A stretch of DNA of 15,879 nt from Actinobacteria bacterium 13_1_40CM_66_12 (lineage in GTDB: Bacteria; Chloroflexota; Dormibacteria; Dormibacterales; Dormibacteraceae): positions 1 to 15,879 of the forward strand of contig MNEW01000029.1 in assembly GCA_001917895.1 (NCBI GenBank), in the 5' to 3' direction. The position numbers and the translations under genes were made by a program. Below the pieces are notes generated by a model. The model had not been told where the DNA came from. It ran no database searches and saw only the letters and a list, made by a program, of their open reading frames with translations. Positions 8,443 to 14,955 of the stretch are shown here, piece after piece (position 1 is the first letter of the stretch; each line of letters begins with the position of its first letter).

Positions 8443-10131
8443 TCAGAGCCATCCTTCGCGGGTCGCCTTGTGCGCCAGCTCGGTGCGATTGTCGACGTCG
8501 AGCTTCTGCAGGAGCTGGCGGACGTGGAACTTGACGGTGTTCGTGCTGAGGTGAACTTTGTCGGCGATGTCGCGATTCGAGTCGCCCTGTACGACCATGG
8601 CCAGGATCTCCTTCTCGAGCCGGGTCATGTTCGGGGCGGGGGACTTTGGCCCAGATGCAGCCGGCGCATTCTTCTGCAGCTGGTCGTACATGTCCGCGTT
8701 GTCGATGGCGATGGCGGCCTCGCTGCCGAGCGCGTCGAGGAACTCCAGCCATTCCTGGTCGGGCTGCAGCTGTTCCCGATGGAAGACCTCGAGCACGCCC
8801 GTCAGCTTTCCACGGGCGATCAAAGGCACGGCGCCGTAGGACTTGAACCCCTCGCGCGCAAAGAGCGAGCGCCGTCGAAACTGGGTGAAGGCTCCAAGCG
8901 CAGTGACGGTCTCCATGCGGCGGCCGAGCATGGCGCGACCCGGCAGGTTCTCGTCCACGGGCAGGCGGTAGTCCGGAATCGAAGTCGATTGGAAGCCGGT
9001 GCTGGCGACCGCCACCAGGGTTCCGTCCCGCTCATCGAGCATGAGAACGTCGGCGGCGTCGATCGCGAGCCCGGCCGTGACCTGGTCGAGGATCACGCGG
9101 AGCGTCAGGCGGAGGTCAGGGCTGCCGGTGATGGCCAGGCCCACGTTGCGCAGCGCCGTCAGCCGTTCCAGCCGGCTCACCGCATCGACATAGAGTTGCG
9201 CATTCTCGGCGGCGACGCCGGTGCGATCGGCGATCGCCTGCATCCAGCGGACGTCGTGTTCCGAGAGCGGTTTGGACGTGCGGCGTTCGTACAGCCCGAG
9301 CGTGCCCACGGTCGCTCCGCGCGCGCGCATGGGCACGACGAGCACGCCGAGGTATCTGATGGGCGTGGCGAGAGGAGGCTCGTTCTTGGTGAGGTAATCG
9401 CGAACGTCTTCGCGGAGCATGCCCAGGAATTCCTCGTACGGGATGCTCGGTATCAGCACCGGCTCGCCAGTCTCGATGACCTGCGTTGCGAGCGTGAATG
9501 TCGGCGAGGTCGGGGCGAGGTGCATATCCTCGACATAACGCGCGATCATCGGGTCGGCGTCGTTCGCCGCCACCACTCGCGACGTGCGCGGATCCTTGTT
9601 GATCAGCGACGCCACCCAGGTCCCCGGGCGTAGGCGGCTCAGCGTTCCCGTAACGGTGGTGAGGATGGTGAGGGGCTCGAGCCTGGCAGCCGCCAGGTGG
9701 CTGGTCACCTCGGCGAGGGCTTCGTCGCCGTACCTGGCGCGAGGAAGACGCGTGTCGTTCAGGATCCTGGTCACGTCGGTGACCGTCACCAGCACCTGCC
9801 CGCCACCTGGAACAGCGTCGACCTGGATCCAGATGTCGCCGCCGTCAGGCTTGGCCGCGCGGGCGACAACTCCGCGCTCAGGCTTCCCGCTCCGGATCGC
9901 GACCAGCGCGGGATGCATGGTTTCGGGATCGGGCCAGCCCGCCGGGTCGGTTCGGAACCACCCCGCTTGAGCGGCGGCCGTACCGATGATGTCTTGTTCC
10001 GACGCGAACCCGAGGATTTCGAGTGCGGCGCGATTGGCTCGAATGACCCGGCCGCCCATGTCGTAGGCGACCAGGGCCCCCGGAAGCTCATCGAAACCGG
10101 GGTTCGCTGCGAGGTCGAAGGTGTCGTTCAC
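8443..10131 (-). CDS. PAS-GAF-GAF sensor with LuxR-type DNA-binding domain
   Basis: This 562-residue one-component regulator has a PAS-like domain (about 12-122, with GALVAYDMGGRVIRANRAAL), a first GAF (about 150-312), a second GAF (about 328-482) and a C-terminal LuxR helix-turn-helix (about 500-560, LEKEILAMVVQGDSNRDIAD then KVHLSTNTVKFHVRQLLQKL). There is no receiver and no kinase, so the ligand or redox state sensed by PAS/GAF presumably controls DNA binding directly. GTG at 10131 gives a complete PAS domain but has no clear Shine-Dalgarno; the next in-frame ATG would cut into PAS. It is transcribed toward the signalling operon, and the spacing leaves room for a promoter between them, so it could regulate that operon. 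The ligand is unknown, and no haem- or chromophore-binding residue is certain. Confidence 0.9.
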   Translation of the reverse strand: MNDTFDLAANPGFDELPGALVAYDMGGRVIRANRAALEILGFASEQDIIGTAAAQAGWFRTDPAGWPDPETMHPALVAIRSGKPERGVVARAAKPDGGDIWIQVDAVPGGGQVLVTVTDVTRILNDTRLPRARYGDEALAEVTSHLAAARLEPLTILTTVTGTLSRLRPGTWVASLINKDPRTSRVVAANDADPMIARYVEDMHLAPTSPTFTLATQVIETGEPVLIPSIPYEEFLGMLREDVRDYLTKNEPPLATPIRYLGVLVVPMRARGATVGTLGLYERRTSKPLSEHDVRWMQAIADRTGVAAENAQLYVDAVSRLERLTALRNVGLAITGSPDLRLTLRVILDQVTAGLAIDAADVLMLDERDGTLVAVASTGFQSTSIPDYRLPVDENLPGRAMLGRRMETVTALGAFTQFRRRSLFAREGFKSYGAVPLIARGKLTGVLEVFHREQLQPDQEWLEFLDALGSEAAIAIDNADMYDQLQKNAPAASGPKSPAPNMTRLEKEILAMVVQGDSNRDIADKVHLSTNTVKFHVRQLLQKLDVDNRTELAHKATREGWL

Positions 10132-10256
10132 GTTTGAAACCGCTGGACGCCGACCTGGCCCTTAAGAAAGATTGACGAAAAGTAGTTGATTAAAGTACAT
10201 CCAACCAAGGGGGAGCATACCCGACGAACTCGCGATTTCCGCCCGGCCGCTGTTAT

Positions 10257-10276
10257 TTCAACGGGTCAACGTTGAA
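10257..10276. promoter_or_regulatory. Inverted repeat in the MFS/LuxR-gene intergenic region
   Basis: TTCAACG (10257-10263) and CGTTGAA (10270-10276) are perfect 7-bp arms around GGTCAA; the right half also holds the 10-bp palindrome TCAACGTTGA. It lies 43 bp beyond the MFS stop and 126 bp before the LuxR-type gene, so it could be a regulator site for the latter or a weak terminator for the former (ATAAC follows, no U-run). The rest of 10132-10318 is comparatively AT-rich near 10160-10205 and probably holds the promoter, but no convincing -35/-10 pair was found. Confidence 0.4.
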
Positions 10277-10318
10277 TGGTTCGATAAGTGTGGTCCTTGG
10301 CACTTCCGTGACAGATCG

Positions 10319-11479
10319 CTAGGGCCCGATTGCGCCCGCCGGCTCGATCAACGAGCCCGCCGACTCGGCCTCACGCTGCGGCTTGGCCGGCGCCAGGAAC
10401 AGTGGCAGCGCGACGAGCACGACTGCGGGGATGGCCCAGATCGCGGCCCCGTAGCCATACCGCGCCGCAGCCAGCCCGAGCACGCTGCCGCCCAACGACG
10501 ACCCCAGGTCGATGCCGATGTTCCAAAGCGCGCTGACGTTGTTGCGGTGGGCGCTCGAGCCGCGCGCGGTGAGGGCCAGGTAGGCGGCCGTCTGCACCGC
10601 GCCGTAGCCGGCTCCGAATGCAAGGCCCGCGAAGATGACGATCGCCGGGTTCGCGTGGCTGGCGAGGGCGACCAGCCCTACGAATGTGACGGCGATGCTC
10701 GCCGCGAGGAGCAGCCGGCCCTGGCGCCGGTCGCCCAGCACGCCGGCCAGCCACCTGCTCGCCGCGCGCGCGCCGCCGGCGACGAACAGGAACACCGCCG
10801 CCGAGCCGATGCCGGCCGTGGGCAGAGCGATGGGCGCGAAGGTGATCACCGCCCCGAAGCTGGAGCTGACCATGACGAAGGCGATGAAGATCACCAGGAG
10901 GCCGGGCCGCCGGAACGCGGACAGGATGTTGGACGATACCCCTGGTTTGGGTGCCACGGGCTGCGGAAGCTTGAGCACGAGCAGGGTTCCAGCCAGGCCG
11001 ATTGTGAATGCGATCAGCGCGTCGGCTTCGACGTGCCCGGCCGCGAGCAGTGCGACGCCCAATGACGGGATCACGATGCCCGGCGCGCTCAGCGCCAGCC
11101 CGTAGTAGCCGATCGACCGCCCGCGCCTCTCGGGAGCGGACAGCTCGCCGACGAGCGCGACGGAGACGACGATCGCGACGCCCATTCCGAATCCGCGCGC
11201 CGACGCGGCGGAGAGCATCAGCAAGGCGCTCGCGTGCGGCACCACATAGGCCACGCTCGGCACAGCCGTCATCAACTGGCCTCCGATCAGAAGCCGCGAC
11301 GATGACCAGCGGGACAAAAGCCACGGCGTGATGAGCTCCCCGGCGACCGCACCGACGAAGAGCGCTGCTGTCGCCGCGCCGGCTGCGCCGTGCGGCCCGC
11401 TGCGCTCCAGGAGCACAGGCACCACGGGCAGCAGGATGTTGAAGCTGATCGCGATCGAGGTGGCGATGCCGGCCAGCAC
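10319..11479 (-). CDS. Major facilitator superfamily transporter
   Basis: The product is a polytopic membrane protein of about 386 residues with some 12 hydrophobic segments. It has an MFS-like loop after helix 2 (GELITPWLLSRWSSSRLLIGG), the PERRGRSIGYYGLAL motif typical of drug/sugar-efflux MFS proteins of the AraJ/YfcJ kind, and the repeated half-structure in the C-terminal part (GVLGDRRQGRLLLAAS). The open frame runs back to a GTG at 11668, but that part is Arg/Pro-rich, non-hydrophobic and would overlap the M23 gene by 157 bp. The GTG at 11479, the next in-frame start, sits right before helix 1 and 32 bp after the M23 stop, so I use it; it has no strong Shine-Dalgarno. The substrate cannot be told. 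It is last in a run with a flavin oxidase and a secreted peptidase. Confidence 0.85.
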   Translation of the reverse strand: MLAGIATSIAISFNILLPVVPVLLERSGPHGAAGAATAALFVGAVAGELITPWLLSRWSSSRLLIGGQLMTAVPSVAYVVPHASALLMLSAASARGFGMGVAIVVSVALVGELSAPERRGRSIGYYGLALSAPGIVIPSLGVALLAAGHVEADALIAFTIGLAGTLLVLKLPQPVAPKPGVSSNILSAFRRPGLLVIFIAFVMVSSSFGAVITFAPIALPTAGIGSAAVFLFVAGGARAASRWLAGVLGDRRQGRLLLAASIAVTFVGLVALASHANPAIVIFAGLAFGAGYGAVQTAAYLALTARGSSAHRNNVSALWNIGIDLGSSLGGSVLGLAAARYGYGAAIWAIPAVVLVALPLFLAPAKPQREAESAGSLIEPAGAIGP

Positions 11480-11511
11480 GAGCGATGGGCTGAGCCCCGG
11501 CCCCGAGCGAG

Positions 11512-12165
11512 CTATGGGGCTACTTCCTGAAGGCCATGCCCGCCGTGACGCACGACCTTTTCCGGTGCGGGCTCGAGGTGAGCCTGGACGAAGGCCGTCG
11601 GGTCCACGAAGTGGTAGGGAAAAGCTGGGAAGCCGTCGCAGCGCGCAGGCGGCAGGGCGCCGTTCCACGCGTGAGAGTCGTAGTCACCGCTGAAGACCGC
11701 GAAGTGGAAATGGGTGCGAGAGCCCATGTCTGCGATGTCCGCGAAGACCTCACCCCTGGCGACCACCGTGCCGACCGCGTAGCCGGGACGCGGCCAGACG
11801 TGCCAGTACTGCGTGATCACGACGCCGTCTGGCGTTTGATGGCGGATGAGGACCCCGCCTCGAAACGTCGGGTCGACGATGTAGCCGATGATCACTCCGT
11901 TCGCCGCCGCCATCACCGGCTGAATCCCGGTCTTGATGTCGACGCCGGTGTGCAGCCAGACCGCGCCCGTCGCGCTGCAGCGCCGGAGAACCGTGCCGTT
12001 GCAATAACGCCATTCGCTGCCGAATCCCAGGCAATGCGGCTCCCATGACGGGAGCGGGAACTGGAAATAGTCGGCGGGCTGGGCTTCGGTCGGGATCGCA
12101 TCGGCAACCGGCGTGAACCATGCCCACGCCATCGCGATCGCGATTGTGGACGCCGCGCGGATCAT
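11512..12165 (-). CDS. Secreted M23 (LytM-like) metallopeptidase domain protein
   Basis: The 217-residue protein has a signal peptide (AASTIAIAMAWAWFTPVADA, likely cut near residue 23) and an M23 domain. Zinc ligands are present: H72 and D76 in HTGVDIK, and H152-x-H154 in THFHFAVF, with H122 (QYWHVW) as the likely further active-site His. The set is complete, so it is probably an active peptidoglycan-type endopeptidase rather than a degenerate EnvC/NlpD-like activator. Four cysteines (45, 55, 63, 176) in the exported part could form disulfides. No LysM or SH3 anchor is seen. It starts 9 bp after the oxidase stop and ends 32 bp before the preferred MFS start, so it is in the same transcription unit. 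The link between cell-wall cleavage and its neighbours is not clear. Confidence 0.85.
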   Translation of the reverse strand: MIRAASTIAIAMAWAWFTPVADAIPTEAQPADYFQFPLPSWEPHCLGFGSEWRYCNGTVLRRCSATGAVWLHTGVDIKTGIQPVMAAANGVIIGYIVDPTFRGGVLIRHQTPDGVVITQYWHVWPRPGYAVGTVVARGEVFADIADMGSRTHFHFAVFSGDYDSHAWNGALPPARCDGFPAFPYHFVDPTAFVQAHLEPAPEKVVRHGGHGLQEVAP

Positions 12166-12174
12166 TCCAAGAGA

Positions 12175-13293
12175 TTAGGCGGTGCGGATGATGGCGGGCA
12201 GGGCCTCACCGTCGAGAATCGATCCGGCCATGAGCTCCCCGATCACAGGCGCGAATTTGAACCCATGTCCGGAACATGCGCTCAGCACGGTCACGCCGGG
12301 CAGCTCGGCGGGAGTGCTGACGAGGAATCTTTCGTCGGGCGTGTTGGTGTACATGCACACGCAGGCGGTGACGACGTCATCCGTGACACCAAAAAGGTTG
12401 GCGCGCGCAAAGTCACGGATCGGCTCCAGGTCGGACTCACGAACTTCGCGGTCGATGGAGTCCGGATCGACGTCGTCTCCTTCGTGGTGCCGGCCGAGCT
12501 TGATGCTGCGTCCGTCGGTGGTTGGAAACCCGTAGCGAAAACGGCCGTCTTGGGTCTCACGGATGAAGACCGGAAAGCGTTCCGGCGCAAACGAAGCCGG
12601 GTTGTCTACAGCCAGCCACGCGAGCACCTGACGTTCCACCGTCAGCGGCAGGTGAAGCCGCGCGACGACCTTCGGCGTCCACGCCCCTGCGGTGATGAGA
12701 GCTCGCTCGGCCGCAAACTGGCCGCGCGAGGTCGTGATGATCACGCCTGAGCCCGAAACATCGATCGCCTCGACCTCGGTTTCGATCAGCAGCCGGGCTC
12801 CCAGCGCCTCCGCCCTCGCGGCCGCTGCCGCCACCGAGCGCTCGGGGCGCAAGTAGCCTGCTTCGTCTTCGCGCACCGCGATTTCGCCTCTTTCGAGCCG
12901 GTGCTGCGGGTAGCGGCTCTTCATCTGAGCGATGTCGAGAAGGTGGTGAGGGAGGTCGTTCTGGCGCGCGCTGGCGAGGACCCCGCTCACGAGCTCTCCG
13001 TCGGGCGGGCCGATCGCCAACCCTCCTGTGATCGTGAGCAGCTCGGCGCCGCTCTCGTCTTCGAGCTGGCGCCACAGGCTGTTCGCGCGCTGGAGGAGGG
13101 GTACGTAATCGGGGCTTTCGAAGTACGCGGTTCGGAAGATGCGGGTGTCTCCGTGCGACGAGCCGCGGTCGTGTCCGGGGCGGAAACGCTCGAAGCCGAT
13201 GACCCTCGCGCCTCGAGCCGCCAGCCTCCATGCGGACATGGCGCCCATCGCTCCGAGCCCGACCACGGCGACGTCGGCGGCGTCGCTTGTCAC
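12175..13293 (-). CDS. FAD-dependent oxidase of the sarcosine/N-methyl-tryptophan oxidase family
   Basis: The 372-residue flavoprotein belongs to the monomeric sarcosine oxidase/N-methyltryptophan oxidase group, which demethylates N-methyl amino acids to formaldehyde, free amine and hydrogen peroxide. Visible signs: the dinucleotide motif VVGLGAMG near the N-terminus, the SSHGDTRIFR segment matching the family's conserved His/Arg region, the SIKLGRHH stretch holding the Lys linked to oxygen activation, CMYTNTPDE with the Cys that binds FAD covalently in the family (C313), and GHGFKF near the end. The GTG at 13293 is chosen because it overlaps the stop of the GAF gene by 4 bp (GTGA) and sits just before the FAD strand; a longer frame to 13341 would add a Pro-rich stretch overlapping that gene. 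The substrate is not decided by sequence. The GAF protein and this oxidase are probably made in a fixed ratio. Confidence 0.9.
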   Translation of the reverse strand: MTSDAADVAVVGLGAMGAMSAWRLAARGARVIGFERFRPGHDRGSSHGDTRIFRTAYFESPDYVPLLQRANSLWRQLEDESGAELLTITGGLAIGPPDGELVSGVLASARQNDLPHHLLDIAQMKSRYPQHRLERGEIAVREDEAGYLRPERSVAAAAARAEALGARLLIETEVEAIDVSGSGVIITTSRGQFAAERALITAGAWTPKVVARLHLPLTVERQVLAWLAVDNPASFAPERFPVFIRETQDGRFRYGFPTTDGRSIKLGRHHEGDDVDPDSIDREVRESDLEPIRDFARANLFGVTDDVVTACVCMYTNTPDERFLVSTPAELPGVTVLSACSGHGFKFAPVIGELMAGSILDGEALPAIIRTA

Positions 13294-13778
13294 GGGCCAG
13301 GGGGGGTTCGGTGCACCCGCTGGCCCAGCAACCGGGCGCACTCGCGCATCAGCTCCAGGATCTCGTTCTCGATGTCGACCTCACCCTTGCTGGCGCCACA
13401 CAGCGTGCCGAAGAACTTGCCGTCGGCTGCGAACACCGGGTAGGACACGAATGTCCGAATCTCGAGCAGGCGGGCGACGCTGCTCTTTGGAAAGGCCCTG
13501 GGTACGTCCTTGGAGTAGTTGGGGGCGCCTTCGACGACGAAGCGGCACACGGCTTCAGACCAGGGCAGGGTGACCCCTTCGGGGATGTGAAAGATCTGGC
13601 TCGAGTTGTACGAGAACAGGATGTGCTGTTCGTCTTCCCGCAACCTGGTCTCCGCCAGGTACGTGGAGCTCAAGCCTGTCAGCCGGGCAAGACGCTCGAG
13701 CAGTCCTCTGGCCACCGTCTCCAGGTCCTCGCCCGCGGCCGCGGCCTCCGCGAGCAATTCCCGGGCGGTCGGTGCCAT
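13290..13778 (-). CDS. Stand-alone GAF domain protein
   Basis: The 162-residue protein is essentially one GAF domain (about residues 15-150), with the typical LERLARLTGLSSTYLAE start, a SYPVFAADGKFFGTLCG strand pair and a helical end (ILELMRECARLLGQ). There is no kinase, cyclase or DNA-binding part, so it presumably senses a small ligand and acts through a partner, or is a small-molecule or redox sensor. It is the first gene of the leftward run; its stop overlaps the oxidase start by 4 bp. Upstream, separated by 77 bp, a NarL-type response regulator is read in the opposite direction, so one control region may serve both. The start is the ATG at 13778. A specific ligand cannot be read from sequence. 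Confidence 0.83.
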   Translation of the reverse strand: MAPTARELLAEAAAAGEDLETVARGLLERLARLTGLSSTYLAETRLREDEQHILFSYNSSQIFHIPEGVTLPWSEAVCRFVVEGAPNYSKDVPRAFPKSSVARLLEIRTFVSYPVFAADGKFFGTLCGASKGEVDIENEILELMRECARLLGQRVHRTPPGP

Positions 13779-13855
13779 TCACGTCGTAAGGTAGCGCGCC
13801 GCGTTGCGGGTGCGTGCCCGGCGGGAGGCGTTGTCTCTAGCGGGGGATCGATCGT

Positions 13856-14497
13856 GTGACTGGCGCCGGCACCATCAGGGTGATGATCGTCGAGGACCAT
13901 CAGATCGTCACCGAAGGGCTGGTGGCGTTGCTCAACGGCCAGCCCGACATCGAGGTGGTCGGCACCGCCGGCTCGGTGGCCGAGTCTGTGCCGCGCGCCC
14001 AGGAGCTGGCGCCGGACGTGCTCCTCCTCGACTTCCGCCTGCCAGACGGCACCGGGGCAGAGGCGGCGGCTCGCATCCGCGAAGACCGGCCGAACATGAG
14101 GCTCATCTTCCTGTCACGTGACGACAGCGACGCCGCGCGAATGGCGGCGGTGGAAGCCGGCGCCAGCGCCTTCCTGCACAAGTCGCGCGCGGCGACTGAC
14201 GTGGTCGCGGCCATCCGCGTCGTCGCCGGCGGCGGAAGCCTGATCACGCCACGAACGATCTCGACGCTTCTCGGCAGGCGCCGGAAGGTGACCGCCCAGC
14301 TGGCGACCCTGACCGCCCGTGAACGCGCGGTTCTGCGCCTGGTCGCCGCGGGAGTCCCCAGCCGGGAAATCGCGACTCAGCTCGGGATCAGCTACACCAC
14401 GGTGCGCACTCACATCCGCAGCCTGGGTCGCAAGCTCGACGTCCATTCCAAGCTGGAAGCCATCGCCAAGGCGCGGGAGCTCGGTCTGTTCGACTAG
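13856..14497 (+). CDS. NarL/FixJ-type response regulator
   Basis: The 213-residue regulator has a receiver domain (about 7-122) with E13-D14, phospho-acceptor D59 in LLLDFRLPDGTG, S87 at the switch position and K109 in LHKSR. A LuxR-type helix-turn-helix follows (about 152-208, LTARERAVLRLVAAGVPSRE then IATQLGISYTTVRTHIRSLG). All phosphorylation residues are present. GTG at 13856 is taken as start because GGGGGA lies 8 bases before it; the in-frame GTG at 13880 (Val9) would remove the first residues of the receiver's first strand. No histidine kinase is adjacent, so its donor is elsewhere, possibly the GAF-sensing system next door or the hybrid kinase 8 kb away. Its stop shares the 4-bp CTAG with the stop of the convergent nitroreductase gene. 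Confidence 0.92.
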   Translation: MTGAGTIRVMIVEDHQIVTEGLVALLNGQPDIEVVGTAGSVAESVPRAQELAPDVLLLDFRLPDGTGAEAAARIREDRPNMRLIFLSRDDSDAARMAAVEAGASAFLHKSRAATDVVAAIRVVAGGGSLITPRTISTLLGRRRKVTAQLATLTARERAVLRLVAAGVPSREIATQLGISYTTVRTHIRSLGRKLDVHSKLEAIAKARELGLFD

Positions 14498-14946
14498 CCC
14501 TTGCGCTGCAGGACGATGACCGGGATCGTTCGCGTCGTCCGCTTCCGATAGTCGTGGAAGCTCGGGTTGATTTCGGCGTGCTGGTGGTACAGGCGCTCGT
14601 ACTCGTCGCCGCCGGCGATATGGGCAAGGGCGTCGAACTTCTTGCCCAGCACCTCGACGCCCACCTCGGGGTGCTTGACGAGGTTGTGGTACCAGGAAGG
14701 GTGGGTCGGCGCGCCGCCCTTCGAGGCGACGATCACGTAGTGATCCCCATCCCGCGTGTACACGAGCGGGCTTTCTCGGGTGTCGCCAGACTTCGCTCCC
14801 CTGGTGGTCAGGATCAGCACGTCACGACCCAGGAAAGGACCCGACGTCGGCTTGCCGGCGTGCGCGCGCATGTCGGCGATGAGGTTGCGGTTGAAATCGG
14901 CGAACGAGGTCACGACGAAGTTGAACCTCGATCGCAAACCGAGCAT
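14494..14946 (-). CDS. F420-dependent (deazaflavin) nitroreductase family protein
   Basis: The 150-residue protein matches the DDN-type deazaflavin-dependent nitroreductase family. It has a short N-terminal helix (FNRNLIADMRAHAGKPTSG), then a split beta-barrel: VLILTTRGAKSGDTRESPLV, a DGDHYVIVASKGGAPTHPSW stretch and NLVKHPEVGVEV. These segments form the F420 phosphate and ring site in the family, and the length is typical. Members reduce nitro compounds or quinones using reduced cofactor F420, so the host probably makes F420. The start ATG at 14946 lies 9 bp after the stop of the DAO-family gene, so they are probably co-transcribed. The end overlaps the stop of the convergent regulator over CTAG. 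The true substrate is unknown; some members of the family bind other flavins or haem. Confidence 0.92.
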   Translation of the reverse strand: MLGLRSRFNFVVTSFADFNRNLIADMRAHAGKPTSGPFLGRDVLILTTRGAKSGDTRESPLVYTRDGDHYVIVASKGGAPTHPSWYHNLVKHPEVGVEVLGKKFDALAHIAGGDEYERLYHQHAEINPSFHDYRKRTTRTIPVIVLQRKG

Positions 14947-14955
14947 TCCGAGTCG

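Noticed and set aside
8416..9633. A 405-codon plus-strand open frame opposite the LuxR-type gene
   Set aside because: Low-complexity Arg/Gly/His composition and no recognisable domain, while the minus strand has PAS, GAF and LuxR signatures.
11480..11668. N-terminal extension of the MFS transporter to a GTG at 11668
   Set aside because: The 63 extra residues are Arg/Pro/Ser-rich and would overlap the M23 gene by 157 bp; the GTG at 11479 sits right before the first helix.
13294..13341. Longer start for the sarcosine-oxidase-like gene
   Set aside because: It adds a Pro-rich stretch not seen in the family and overlaps the GAF gene by 52 bp, while the GTG at 13293 gives a 4-bp GTGA overlap and a standard N-terminus.
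13779..13855. Possible small ORF or symmetric operator between the GAF and NarL-type genes
   Set aside because: Only 77 bp; I found no Shine-Dalgarno-led ORF, no palindrome above chance and no clear -35/-10 on either strand.
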